In this document: one piece after another, positions 36,127 through 49,041 of the stretch
How positions within the stretch are numbered: the stretch's first letter is position 1
How the letters are laid out: every line of letters begins with the position of its first letter
NCBI RefSeq assembly: GCF_003640665.1
Contig: NZ_QQXL01000003.1
Coordinates: 310,001 to 374,000, forward strand
Origin: Galactobacter caseinivorans
GTDB taxonomy: Bacteria; Actinomycetota; Actinomycetes; Actinomycetales; Micrococcaceae
Direction of reading: 5' to 3'
DNA: 64,000 bases
Notes under the pieces: model-generated
Database searches by the model: none
Told to the model about the DNA's origin: nothing
The model's input: the letters and a program-made list of their open reading frames with translations, nothing else
Translations under genes and position numbers: made by a program

Positions 36127-39100
36127 TCAGGTCCAGGGCTCCACGGGGTTTCCGGTCCAGCGCGTTGACGCCGGCACGGACTCGCCTCGCATGACAAGGG
36201 AGGCCGGTCCAACGGTACATCCGTTGCCCAGGCTTGCGGCAGGCAACACCACTCCATTGGGGCCAAGTGTTGCCCCTGCGCCCAACGTCACGGTGTCGAT
36301 CGCCATGACGCGGTCGTGGAAGAGGTGGGTCTGCACCACACAGCCGCGGTTCACCGTGGAGGAGTCCTCCAAGGTGACGAGGTCCGCCTCAGGCAGCCAA
36401 TAGCTCTCGCACCAGACGCCGTGGCCAATCTTGGCGCCCAGCCCACGCAGGAACCAGACCAGCGCGGGTGTACCTGACGCGGCCCGGGCGAACCAGGGGG
36501 CGCAGAGCAGCTCGATGAACGAATCCACCACCTCGTTGCGCCAAATAAAGGAGCTCCACAGTGGGTGCTCTCCCACGCGCAGCCGGCCCACCAAGACCCA
36601 CTTGACGATGATCGCGGTCACGGCCGCCACGCCGCCTGCCGTCAGCAGCACGGCGCCGCTGAGCAACACGGCCCAGACCGGGCCAAGCGCCAGGACCAGC
36701 GCGTCCAGAGCGGTGAGCACACCCACGGCCACTCCGACGGTGCTGAACACGGCCAAGCCCCGCATGAGCTCCCAGGCTGCGCGTGCCAGCTTGAGCTTGC
36801 GCGGGGGAGCGTAGGTGCGGGAGGAATCCGACTCCACCGCGGTGCGGCGCAGTTTCACCGGCGGGCTGCCCAGCCAGGAGGAATCCGATTTGGCCTTGCG
36901 CGGGGTCGCGGAGAGGACGGCGACCAGCCCGCGCTTGGGCACGCGCCGCCCGGCGCCGGCCATGCCGGAGTTGCCGAGGAAGGCGCGCTTACCGACCTTG
37001 GCGGGTGCCACGTGCATCCAGCCGCCGCCCAGATCGTAAGAGGCCACCAGCGTGTCATCTGCCAGGAAGGCACCGTCGCCAATCGTGGTCATCTTGGGCA
37101 GAAGCAGGACCGTAGAGGCCTCCACGTCCTTGCCCACCTTGGCGCCAAGCAGGCGCAGCCACACGGGCGTGAACAGGCTGGCGTAAAGCGGGAAGAGCAG
37201 GTCGCGGGCCAAGTCAAGCAGTCGCTCGGTGGCCCAGACCTTCCAGGCCACACGGCCACGATCCGGGTGCCAGCCCTCATGAATGCCCAGGGCAAGCAGG
37301 CGCACGGTGATGAGAATCACCAGGGCCGTCCCCACAAACCAGACCACGGCGGCGATGAGACTCATGGGGATCAGGCGCCAGCCCGCGTCCACCAGGTTGT
37401 CCAGGCCGGTGAGCCACGGGGCCACCGCCAGCACGGCGGCGACGATGGAGACCCACGGAAGCAGTGCCAGCAGGGAGCCGGCGGCGCCGGAGAGAATCGG
37501 GGCGGCACGCCACCCGGGGACCTGGCCCTCTGGCCAGGCCGGCTTGGCCTTGCCCACGCGGCGCGCGGGGGAGCCGGAGTAGCTGGCGTTGGCCTTCAAC
37601 GGGCCAAGCACAGCGGAGCCCGGGGCCACCTCGGTATTGCGTCCCACCACCGCGCCGGGGTGCAGGGTGCTGCGGGAGCCAACAACGGCTCCAGCGCCCA
37701 CATGCACGGCGCCGATCTGCAGCACGTCGCCGTCAATCCAGTAACCGCTCATGTCCACCTCCGGCTCCACGCTGGCGCCGTTGTCGATCCGGAGCATGCC
37801 GGTGACGGGCGGGACCGAGTGCAGGGTCACGCCGCGGCCCAGTTGGGCGCCAAGGGAGCGGGCATAGAGCGGCACCCAGGCCGCGCCGCCCAGGGACACC
37901 GGGTCCACCAGGTCCGCCACGTGCTGAGCCAACCAGAGGCGGCGGTGCACCGAGCCGGAGCGCGGGTAGAGGCCGGGGGTGACCCCGGTCAGCAGCAACC
38001 GCGAGGCCACCACGGAGAGGCCCATGCGCCCCGGAGGGGAGACAAAGATGAGCCAGGACAGGATGAGCCACCACCACTGGATGGGGGCGGGCCCGTTGAG
38101 GATGCCGAGCACGCGCAGCAGCGCATCGCCGATCAGCAGGTACGTGAGCCAGCGCAAGCCCACCAGCACAAAGAGCGGGATCCCGGAGAGCGTCTGAGCA
38201 ATCTGGGTGCTGCGCCGGGTGCGCGCCACCAGCCGCGGCGGTGGCGGAGGGGCGGCCATGGAGACGCCAAGGTGCTCAATCAGGGCCCCCAGGCGAGGGT
38301 ATGCGTAGAGATCCGCCACAGTGATGGAGGGGTAGTGCTCGCGCAACGCGGAGACCAGCCGAGCGCCGGAGAGCGAGCCGCCGCCGGAGGCAAAGAAGTC
38401 CGCCTCCAGGCCGCCCGCGCTGGTGCCGAGGATCTGCGCCCAGCGCTCGGCGATCCACAACGCGTCCTCTGGCAGGTCGGCGGGAAGTTCCGCGTCGTCG
38501 TCCCCAGCACCGGGCAGTGGCCATGGGAGCGCATTGCGATCCACCTTGCCGCTGGTCTTGGTCGGCATTTCCTCCACCTGCGCCAGCACGGGAACCAGCG
38601 CTGCGGGCAGTTCCTTGAGCAGCACCTCCCGTGCGGCCTTCAGGTTCAGTTCGTGATCCGCGGCAAGGTAGCCCACCAGCAGCTGATTGCCAGCGGCGGT
38701 GGTGCGTACGGCCGCTGCGGCGCCGGAGACCCCGGGAAGCTGCTGCAGCGCGGCGTCGATCTCTCCTAGCTCGATGCGGCGCCCGCCGACCTTCACCTGA
38801 TCGTCAGCGCGGCCAACAAAACGCAAGCCAACGGCGTCGTTCACGACCAGGTCCCCAGAGCGATACGCGCGCTCCCAACCCAGCGTGGGCGCCGGGGCGT
38901 ACTTCACCGCGTCCTTCTCGGGATCCAGGTAGCGCGCCAGCCCCACCCCGCCAATGATTAGTTCGCCGGTGGCGCCCTCCGCGACGGGAAGTTCCGTGGC
39001 CGGATCCACCACGGCCAGGTCCCAGCCGTCCAGGGGCAGGCCGATGCGTACGGGGCCCTCGCCGGTCAGCGGGGCGGCGCAGGCCACCACGGTGGCCTCG

Positions 39101-40041
39101 GTGGGGCCGTAGGTGTTCCAGACCTCGCGCTCCGGCGTGGCCAGGCGCGCGGCAAGCTCCGGTGGGCACGCCTCGCCGCCAAAGATGAGCAGGCGCACGT
39201 TTTCAAGCGAGTCTGCCGGCCAGAGCGCGGCCAACGTCGGGACCGTGGAGACCGCGGTGATGGAGCGGGTCAGCAGCCAGGGGCCAAGGTCGGCGCCGGT
39301 GCGGACCAGGGAGCGCGGGGCGGGAACCAGGCAGGCGCCGTGGCGCCAGGCCAGCCACATTTCCTCGCAAGAGGCATCAAAGGCCACGGAGAGGCCGGCC
39401 AGGACACGGTCATCGGGGCCCAGCGGCTCGCCCTGCAAGAAGATCCTGGCCTCTGCGTCCACAAAGGCGGCGGCGTTGCGGTGGGTCACCGCCACGCCCT
39501 TGGGCGTGCCGGTGGAGCCGGAGGTGAAAATGATCCAGGCGTCGGAGGCGGGGGTGGGTGCCTGGACGGCCGGATCAACGGCTTCAGTGCCCGACGCCGT
39601 GTGGCTGGCTGGCGGGAGCACCACCTCTCCCTGCGCATCAAGGGTGTCCAACACCACAGAGACGGCTGCCTCGCCAAAGACCAGTTCGGCGCGCTCCGGC
39701 GGGTCATCTGCGTCCACGGGAACGTAGGCCCCGCCTGCGGCGAGGATCGCCAGGATCGCGATGTAGAGGGCGCGCGTCCCGGAGGGCAGGCGCACGCCGA
39801 TGCGGGTGCCGCCAAGGCCGGCCGCGCTGAGCCGGGAGGCCAACTCGTTGACGGCGACAAGCAACTCTTCGTAACTCAGCGGTACTTCGCCGTCATCTAG
39901 CGCAGGTGCCTGCGGATGCTCGGCGGCGCTTGCCTCGAGGATGTCCACCAAAGTGCGGGGGGCCGTGGCACGCTCCGAACCCGGAAACTGCACGGGGGCG
40001 GGCGAGACGGGGACGTCAGGCACGGGGCCTCTCCTGTCCAA
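36127..40041 (-). CDS. Pls-type membrane non-ribosomal peptide synthetase
   Basis: 1304 residues with the architecture of poly-epsilon-L-lysine synthetase (Pls, about 1319 residues). Adenylation domain about 30-510: A3 FTSGSTGTPKG (172-182), A4 FDASCEEMW (221-229), A5 NTYGPTEAT (309-317), A7 YRSGDL, A8 GRADDQVKVGGRRIELGEID, A10 Lys499. Carrier domain with attachment Ser556 in GGGSL. Then six membrane segments in three pairs (about 619-668, 853-915, 1094-1150), separating three left-handed-beta-helix-like C domains (about 730-830, 965-1045, 1200-1300), the peptide-bond-forming modules of Pls. No condensation or thioesterase domain. Likely makes an isopeptide homopolymer of a basic amino acid; product is inferred. 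Confidence 0.9.
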   Translation of the reverse strand: MDRRGPVPDVPVSPAPVQFPGSERATAPRTLVDILEASAAEHPQAPALDDGEVPLSYEELLVAVNELASRLSAAGLGGTRIGVRLPSGTRALYIAILAILAAGGAYVPVDADDPPERAELVFGEAAVSVVLDTLDAQGEVVLPPASHTASGTEAVDPAVQAPTPASDAWIIFTSGSTGTPKGVAVTHRNAAAFVDAEARIFLQGEPLGPDDRVLAGLSVAFDASCEEMWLAWRHGACLVPAPRSLVRTGADLGPWLLTRSITAVSTVPTLAALWPADSLENVRLLIFGGEACPPELAARLATPEREVWNTYGPTEATVVACAAPLTGEGPVRIGLPLDGWDLAVVDPATELPVAEGATGELIIGGVGLARYLDPEKDAVKYAPAPTLGWERAYRSGDLVVNDAVGLRFVGRADDQVKVGGRRIELGEIDAALQQLPGVSGAAAAVRTTAAGNQLLVGYLAADHELNLKAAREVLLKELPAALVPVLAQVEEMPTKTSGKVDRNALPWPLPGAGDDDAELPADLPEDALWIAERWAQILGTSAGGLEADFFASGGGSLSGARLVSALREHYPSITVADLYAYPRLGALIEHLGVSMAAPPPPPRLVARTRRSTQIAQTLSGIPLFVLVGLRWLTYLLIGDALLRVLGILNGPAPIQWWWLILSWLIFVSPPGRMGLSVVASRLLLTGVTPGLYPRSGSVHRRLWLAQHVADLVDPVSLGGAAWVPLYARSLGAQLGRGVTLHSVPPVTGMLRIDNGASVEPEVDMSGYWIDGDVLQIGAVHVGAGAVVGSRSTLHPGAVVGRNTEVAPGSAVLGPLKANASYSGSPARRVGKAKPAWPEGQVPGWRAAPILSGAAGSLLALLPWVSIVAAVLAVAPWLTGLDNLVDAGWRLIPMSLIAAVVWFVGTALVILITVRLLALGIHEGWHPDRGRVAWKVWATERLLDLARDLLFPLYASLFTPVWLRLLGAKVGKDVEASTVLLLPKMTTIGDGAFLADDTLVASYDLGGGWMHVAPAKVGKRAFLGNSGMAGAGRRVPKRGLVAVLSATPRKAKSDSSWLGSPPVKLRRTAVESDSSRTYAPPRKLKLARAAWELMRGLAVFSTVGVAVGVLTALDALVLALGPVWAVLLSGAVLLTAGGVAAVTAIIVKWVLVGRLRVGEHPLWSSFIWRNEVVDSFIELLCAPWFARAASGTPALVWFLRGLGAKIGHGVWCESYWLPEADLVTLEDSSTVNRGCVVQTHLFHDRVMAIDTVTLGAGATLGPNGVVLPAASLGNGCTVGPASLVMRGESVPASTRWTGNPVEPWT

Positions 40042-40103
40042 TCGAGCGGAGGACCGGCTGACGCCGTGCCCTCCGCCTCACTGGCTCCTCCGAAGTGGGG
40101 GCC

Positions 40104-40131
40104 AGGTCATGTTAAGTCACCAACATGTCCT
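40104..40131. promoter_or_regulatory. candidate TetR operator upstream of the NRPS gene
   Basis: AGGTCATGTT (40104-40113) and AACATGTCCT (40122-40131) form a 10-bp-arm inverted repeat with one mismatch and an 8-base spacer, in the 178-bp gap between the TetR gene and the NRPS start. Confidence 0.45.
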
Positions 40132-40219
40132 GAAAGTGCCCCTTTTGTTCACCCGGCGCCTCTCCAAGCACCCTGATGGCTGGCGCCGCGAGCCTCAGCG
40201 GCTGCCCGGGCCAACCATC

Positions 40220-40807
40220 TCAGTGGCCGGTGGGCGGGCGCTGCCCCTCCGGTGCCAAGTAACGCAACAGCTCGGCAGAATCCTGATCATCCGCGGTGAG
40301 GCCAAGGGAGAGCAGGGTGTTGATGAGCATGCCGCGGGCCACGAAGGTGCGCGCCATGTCCTCGGTGAAGGCGGCCTCGTGGCGAAGGATGGAGTACATA
40401 TCCACGAACCACTGGCGAACAATCGGGCCAATCGTGGGGTGCTGTCCCATGGCGTGCTGCTGCACCATGAGCTGCAACACCACCGAGTCTTTGGTGAGCA
40501 TGGACTGGTAGGCGGTGCCGAGGACGATGGGAGGCACCGGTCGCTGTTCGGTGGTCGCGATGGCGTCGCGGAAGACGGAGCACACCTGCTCGTGTGCGGT
40601 GCGTGCGCACCGCAGGAAGAGACGTTCCTTGGAGCCGAAGAGGCGCACCACGTAGGGCTGGCTGACGTCCGCCCGCCGCGCAATGGCGTCGGTGGTGGCG
40701 CCGGCAAAGCCGTGTAGAGCAAATTCTTGGCTGGCCGCGGCGACAACTTCTTGTGCTCGCGGGGTGAGGGGACGGTCAAAATCGGGGGAGTTCAGGTCCT
40801 GAGCCAT
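40220..40807 (-). CDS. TetR/AcrR family transcriptional regulator
   Basis: 195 residues. The N-terminal HTH is clear (about residues 17-63: RAQEVVAAASQEFALHGFAGATTDAIARRADVSQPYVVRLFGSKERLFLRC, read here as its helix landmarks AIARRADVSQPYVVRLF). The ligand-binding C-terminal domain is of the common type. It lies upstream of, and on the same strand as, the Pls-type synthetase, with an inverted repeat in the intervening promoter region, so it probably controls that gene. The inducer is unknown. Confidence 0.85.
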   Translation of the reverse strand: MAQDLNSPDFDRPLTPRAQEVVAAASQEFALHGFAGATTDAIARRADVSQPYVVRLFGSKERLFLRCARTAHEQVCSVFRDAIATTEQRPVPPIVLGTAYQSMLTKDSVVLQLMVQQHAMGQHPTIGPIVRQWFVDMYSILRHEAAFTEDMARTFVARGMLINTLLSLGLTADDQDSAELLRYLAPEGQRPPTGH

Positions 40808-40940
40808 GAGATTCTTGTGCTGCCTTTGGGGGTTGGGGTTGCGCCAAGAAACTGGCGACAGTTCAGTCTAGATAATGTGACGCACCGATTTGTGGAGCGG
40901 CTGACGGAAAGTCCTGTGATTGGTCTACGATATGAGGCAC

Positions 40941-41043
40941 GAGGCTTCCGGGGGGTTGCCTCAAGGTCGCGTCCAACCAGGTACCGGGGGGGTTCTGGGA
41001 GGACGCGTTGGGCCCGCGGGATCTTTCGAGATTCCGCGGGCCC
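40941..41043. ncRNA. structured small RNA with two homopolymer-loop hairpins, 6C-like
   Basis: In the 314-bp gap between the TetR and oxidoreductase genes are two hairpins: GAGGC (40941-40945) with GCCTC (40958-40962), and GCGTCC (40969-40974) with GGACGC (41001-41006) plus inner CCAG/CTGG. Both loops carry an uninterrupted run, six and seven G on the plus strand, i.e. C on the minus. Two hairpins with runs of six or more C in the loops define the actinobacterial 6C RNA, which favours the minus strand; but a -10-like TACGAT (40926-40931) and a terminator at 41010-41060 favour a plus-strand transcript. Strand is therefore left open. Confidence 0.55.
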
Positions 41044-41060
41044 CTCTCGTTTCCTGACTT
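41010..41060 (+). terminator. strong intrinsic terminator of the small RNA
   Basis: A 15-bp stem (41010-41024 with 41029-41043, one G-T pair) closed by a TTCG tetraloop and followed on the plus strand by a T-rich stretch. It may also end the oxidoreductase transcript from the other side. Confidence 0.8.
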
Positions 41061-41121
41061 GTTTGCTGACCCGCCCCGCAACGCCACTCAGAAGGATATC
41101 TCAATCACAGTGTCCCAGAAT

Positions 41122-42093
41122 TCAGGGGAGCAGCACCACTTTGCCGGTGCTGGCCCGGCTTTCTAGGAATCGATGTGCCTGGTCGGCGTGGCGCAGCTCA
41201 AAGCGCTGGCCCACGTCAATGCGCAGGCTGCCGTCGGAGACGGCCCCAAAAACATCCCCTGCACGCCAGGCCCGCTCCTGCGCGCTGGTGAGGAAATCCT
41301 TGAGCGAGGGGCGCGTGATCGTCGCCGAGCCCAGCTGATTCAGCCGCTGCAGGTCAAACGGCGGGACCTGGCCGGAGGCGCCGCCAAACAGCACCATGGT
41401 CCCGCGACGAGCCAACGAGCCAAGCGACGCGTCGAAGGTATCCCGCCCCACGCCGTCGAACACAGCATTGACCCCGCGACCGTCAGTCAACTCGCGAACC
41501 GCGGCCGGAACCTGCTCGTAGCGCAGCACGTGATCGGCGCCGGCGGCCCTGGCGATGTCCGCCTTGGCCTCTGAGGAGGTGGTGGTGATGACCGTGGCGC
41601 CGGCCCGCTTGAGCAGCTGGGTCAGGATCTGCCCCACGCCGCCCGCGCCTGCCGTGGTCAGCACCGTGTCCCCGGGCTGGACCGCGTAGCTGTTGTGGAT
41701 CAGGTAGTGCGCGGTGAAACCCTGTAGGGGCACGGCCGCGGCGGTCACGGGGTCAATGCCGTCCGGAACGCGCACCAGCTTGGCGGCCTCCACGGTCATG
41801 TATTCGGCGTAGGCGCCGTTGCCCTCCGCGGTGGCGACCAGGTCCCCGACTCTGAGCTGGGTGACGCCCTGGCCCACCTCCACTACGTGACCGGCTCCCT
41901 CCGCGCCGGGGAAGAACGGCAGGGGCACGGTGTAGACACCGGAGCGCTGGTAGGTCTCGATGAAGTTGACGCCGATGGCCGCCATCTTCACCGAGACCTC
42001 CCCGGCGCCGGGAGCGGTCACTGCGGCATCCACGAACCGCAGCATCTCGGGGCCGCCGTGCTGGTCAATCCGGATGCTGTGTTGGTGGTTCAC
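41122..42093 (-). CDS. NADPH:quinone oxidoreductase family protein
   Basis: 323 residues of the zinc-independent medium-chain dehydrogenase/reductase family (QOR type). The N-terminal GroES-like domain has GVNFIETYQRSGVYTVPLPFFPGAEGAGHVVEVG, and the NAD(P)-binding domain has TTAGAGGVGQILTQLLKRAGATVI with a Gly-rich fingerprint; the zinc cysteine cluster of alcohol dehydrogenases is absent. Substrate unknown. It is divergent from argC. Confidence 0.9.
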   Translation of the reverse strand: MNHQHSIRIDQHGGPEMLRFVDAAVTAPGAGEVSVKMAAIGVNFIETYQRSGVYTVPLPFFPGAEGAGHVVEVGQGVTQLRVGDLVATAEGNGAYAEYMTVEAAKLVRVPDGIDPVTAAAVPLQGFTAHYLIHNSYAVQPGDTVLTTAGAGGVGQILTQLLKRAGATVITTTSSEAKADIARAAGADHVLRYEQVPAAVRELTDGRGVNAVFDGVGRDTFDASLGSLARRGTMVLFGGASGQVPPFDLQRLNQLGSATITRPSLKDFLTSAQERAWRAGDVFGAVSDGSLRIDVGQRFELRHADQAHRFLESRASTGKVVLLP

Positions 42094-42205
42094 GTGGACT
42101 CCTTGGGGCTGAAGGGGTGGCTGGAGAGGGCGCGGATGGCGCGGGGGCTGGCCTCAGCTAGACGCACTGACATAGTTATTAGCCGGGTTGCATACGCGGG
42201 CGTAG

Positions 42206-44466
<2,261 letters not shown>

Positions 44467-44483
44467 GTCGCGGAAAAGACATC

Positions 44484-45446
44484 ATGAAGAATCACAACGA
44501 GATTGACCCCCTGGAACAATCCCAGCGTCTGGCCACGGCACTGCGCAAGGCAGAGGCGCTCGTGGAGGCCCTGCCCTGGATCCGCCGCTTTGCAGGCACC
44601 CGCATGGTCATCAAGTACGGCGGCAACGCCATGGTGGATGACCAACTGCGCCGCGCCTTCGCGGAGGACATCGTCTTTCTCCATCACGCCGGGATCCACC
44701 CTGTGGTGGTGCACGGTGGCGGGCCGCAGATCAACACCATGCTGGACCGGCTGGGCGTGGCCTCCGAGTTCCGTGGGGGTCTGCGCGTCACCACCCCGGA
44801 GGCCATGGACGTGGTCCGCATGGTGCTTACCGGCCAGGTGGGCCGGGAATTGGTGGGCCTGATTAACGAACACGGCCGTTACGCCGTGGGGCTCTCCGGC
44901 GAGGACGGGCGCCTGTTGCGCGCCGCCCGCGTGGGCACTGTTGTGGACGGCGAGCCCGTTGACCTTGGCCTGGTGGGTGAGGTGACCGGGGTGGACCCCA
45001 CCGCGGTGGAGGACCTCATCGAGGCCGGCCGCATCCCCGTCATCTCCACCGTTGCACCGGAGATTGACGCCGCAGGCAAGCCGACCGGCGAGGTGCTCAA
45101 CGTGAACGCGGACACCGCGGCGGCCGCACTGGCCGGCGCGCTCGGCGCCTCCAAGTTGGTGATCCTCACCGATGTGGAGGGGCTGTACGCCAACTGGCCG
45201 GACCGCTCCAGCCTCATCTCCTCGCTGGATGCGGGGGAACTGCGCCGCATGCTTCCCAGCCTGCAGTCAGGCATGATCCCCAAGATGCAGGCGTGCCTGG
45301 CGGCCCTGGATGCCGGCGTGCCGCGCGCACACATCGTGGATGGGCGCCAGCCCCACACCATGCTCCTGGAGATCTTCACCTCCGCCGGCGTGGGCACGCA
45401 GGTGGTTCCGGAGACGGAGCTTGATTCCGAGGAGGGCCCGGCATGA
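44484..45446 (+). CDS. argB: acetylglutamate kinase ArgB
   Basis: Phosphorylates N-acetylglutamate, often the feedback-controlled step. The kinase signatures are [12 protein letters not shown] (catalytic Lys), [12 protein letters not shown] and the C-terminal GGMIPKM-like [27 protein letters not shown]. An N-terminal helix (about 10-28) is typical of arginine-sensitive hexameric forms. 320 residues, ATG at 44484, 17 bases after argJ; overlaps argD. Confidence 0.96.
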   Translation: MKNHNEIDPLEQSQRLATALRKAEALVEALPWIRRFAGTRMVIKYGGNAMVDDQLRRAFAEDIVFLHHAGIHPVVVHGGGPQINTMLDRLGVASEFRGGLRVTTPEAMDVVRMVLTGQVGRELVGLINEHGRYAVGLSGEDGRLLRAARVGTVVDGEPVDLGLVGEVTGVDPTAVEDLIEAGRIPVISTVAPEIDAAGKPTGEVLNVNADTAAAALAGALGASKLVILTDVEGLYANWPDRSSLISSLDAGELRRMLPSLQSGMIPKMQACLAALDAGVPRAHIVDGRQPHTMLLEIFTSAGVGTQVVPETELDSEEGPA

Positions 45447-46774
45447 GCGGCGCGCACCGGCAGGAGCCTCGCGAGAATCAGGGCCAGCACACACTGCCCG
45501 ACGCCGCTGTCGGCGGTGCCGCCGACACGTTCCGTCGCGAGGACCTTGCCTCGCTGACCGGGCTGCGCGGCGATGAGCTGCTGCGCCGCTACGATGCCTC
45601 GCTGTTGGGTGTCTTTGGCACGCCGCAGCGCGTGCTGGTGCGCGGGCAGGGCGCCACGGTGTGGGACGCGGACGGCAAGGCTTACCTTGATCTGCTCGGC
45701 GGCATCGCCGTCAACGTCCTGGGCCACGCCCACCCGTTCCTGACCTCGGTGGTCTCCAGCCAGCTGGCCACGCTAGGCCACGTCTCCAACTTCTTTGCCT
45801 CGCCCACGCAGATCGCGCTCGCGGAGCGGCTGCTGTCCTTGGCCCACGCGCCCTCCGGCTCCCACGTGTTCTTCGCGAACTCCGGGGCGGAGGCCAATGA
45901 GGCGGCCTTTAAACTGGCCCGGCGCAATCGCGGCACCGATCAGGCCCCGCGCACCCGCATCATCGCCCTGGAGCATGCCTTCCACGGGCGCACCGCCGGC
46001 GCGCTGTCCATGACCTGGAAGCTCGCCTACCGCGAGCCCTTTGAGCCCCTGCCCGGGGGAGTGGAATGGATTCCCGCCGGGGACGTGGAGGCGTTGCGCG
46101 CTGCGGTGGATCACACGGTTCAAGCGGTCATCGTGGAACCCATTCAGGGCGAGGCCGGGGTGCTTCCGCTCCCGGACGGATACCTGGAGGCGGTGCGAGA
46201 GGTCACCACGCAGGCCGGCGCCCTCATGATCGTGGACGAGGTCCAAACCGGCGTGGGCCGCACCGGCTCCTGGTTTGCCTCAGAGGGCGTGCTTCCGGAT
46301 GCCATCACCCTGGCCAAGGGGCTGGGCGGCGGCATTCCCATTGGCGCCATGATCACCATGGGCGCCCAGGTCTCCGCCCTGCTGACCCCGGGCCAACACG
46401 GCACCACCTTTGGCGGAAACCCGGTGGCCACCGCCGCCGCCCTGGCCACCTTGCATGTGATTGAGCAGGAGGGGCTCGTGGAGCATGCCCGGGTGACCGG
46501 GCTCTGGCTCACGGAGCAGCTACGTGGAGTGGACGGCGTGCTTGGCGTCCACGGCCGCGGCCTGCTGGTGGGCATTCACGTGGAGAACGGGCTGGCGCCC
46601 CTGATAGTGCGGGCCGGACTCGAGGCGGGCTTCATCATCAACGCCACCGGACCGGACACCGTCCGGCTCGCCCCGCCGCTGATCATCACCCGGGAGCAGC
46701 TCTCCACCTTCGTGGATGCCCTCCCAGCACTCATCGCACACGCCGCTCACCCCAACGCCGGCCAGGAGGCCTGA
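45443..46774 (+). CDS. argD: acetylornithine aminotransferase ArgD
   Basis: PLP-dependent class III aminotransferase. PLP lysine in [16 protein letters not shown] (about residue 290), [16 protein letters not shown], and [16 protein letters not shown] are all canonical. At 443 residues it is somewhat long because of an N-terminal extension of about 35 residues before the [19 protein letters not shown] start of the fold; a later start near 45550 is conceivable. Abuts argF directly. Confidence 0.95.
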   Translation: MSGAHRQEPRENQGQHTLPDAAVGGAADTFRREDLASLTGLRGDELLRRYDASLLGVFGTPQRVLVRGQGATVWDADGKAYLDLLGGIAVNVLGHAHPFLTSVVSSQLATLGHVSNFFASPTQIALAERLLSLAHAPSGSHVFFANSGAEANEAAFKLARRNRGTDQAPRTRIIALEHAFHGRTAGALSMTWKLAYREPFEPLPGGVEWIPAGDVEALRAAVDHTVQAVIVEPIQGEAGVLPLPDGYLEAVREVTTQAGALMIVDEVQTGVGRTGSWFASEGVLPDAITLAKGLGGGIPIGAMITMGAQVSALLTPGQHGTTFGGNPVATAAALATLHVIEQEGLVEHARVTGLWLTEQLRGVDGVLGVHGRGLLVGIHVENGLAPLIVRAGLEAGFIINATGPDTVRLAPPLIITREQLSTFVDALPALIAHAAHPNAGQEA

Positions 46775-48366
<1,592 letters not shown>

Positions 48367-48396
48367 CCCAGTTGCGCTGGCGGGATCGCCGTGCGT

Positions 48397-48942
48397 TTAG
48401 CGCTCGGCGTCCGCCAGATCGTTGAGCTCGTAGGAGCCCTTGCCATCGATGCTCTCGCGGATGATGTCCGCGTGCCCCGTGTGCCTGGCCACCTCCGTGG
48501 CGATGTGGGCCAGCGCCCAGCGGGCCTCCCAGTGCGTGAGCTCCGCCGGGAACCACGGGGCCTGCGGAACCGGCACCAGCGCGCTCAGGTCCGTCGCGGC
48601 GTCGATCTGTTCCGTGGCGAGGGCAACGCAGCGATCAAAGTAGGCCAGCGTGTCCTCGAGCGACTCGGCGTTGGCCATGAGCGTCTCCATGTCGTTGTCC
48701 TCAAAACCGTCCGGGAACGTGGGGGTGTTGGGGGCGGCCGCAGCGGCCCCTGACCAAAACACGGCCACCTCGCCGGCGTGGCGCACCAACCCCGTGAGGT
48801 TCAGCGTTGAGGCCGTGGGGGTGGAGTGCGCCTGTTCGTCGCTCAGGCCCACCACGGTGGTGCGGATTTGTGCCAACTGCTGCAGGGTGTAGGTCTTGAG
48901 GACGGCGTGCTCGCCGCTGGCGTTGGGGGTCAGGAAGCCCAT
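48397..48942 (-). CDS. DinB family protein
   Basis: 181 residues. Four-helix DinB-like fold: TLQQLAQIRTTVVGLSDEQ, LTGLVRHAGEVAVFWS and HWEARWALAHIATEVARHTGHADIIRESIDG carry the histidines of the family metal site. ATG at 48942 is chosen over longer frames. It is divergent from a WYL regulator across a perfect palindrome, a common arrangement in which the regulator controls the DinB gene. Substrate unknown. Confidence 0.85.
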   Translation of the reverse strand: MGFLTPNASGEHAVLKTYTLQQLAQIRTTVVGLSDEQAHSTPTASTLNLTGLVRHAGEVAVFWSGAAAAAPNTPTFPDGFEDNDMETLMANAESLEDTLAYFDRCVALATEQIDAATDLSALVPVPQAPWFPAELTHWEARWALAHIATEVARHTGHADIIRESIDGKGSYELNDLADAER

Positions 48943-49002
48943 GGTCGTGTCCTTTGTTGGTGAGTCGGATTGTTCGTGCGTCAGCCCAGTGTGCAGGCCA
49001 TA

Positions 49003-49021
49003 GCGGACAGATTCTGTCCGC
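49003..49021. promoter_or_regulatory. 19-bp perfect palindrome, candidate operator of the WYL regulator
   Basis: GCGGACAGA-T-TCTGTCCGC lies 20 bases before the WYL gene and in the divergent region with the DinB gene. ACAGA-N-TCTGT cores are typical of operators of the YafY/WYL group. Confidence 0.7.
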
Positions 49022-49041
49022 AGTCGGGGCATGATGGTGCC

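Noticed and set aside
36565-38769. 734-codon open frame on the plus strand opposite the NRPS gene
   Set aside because: Shadow with Gly/His/Gln-rich low-complexity translation; the minus-strand NRPS motifs are unmistakable.
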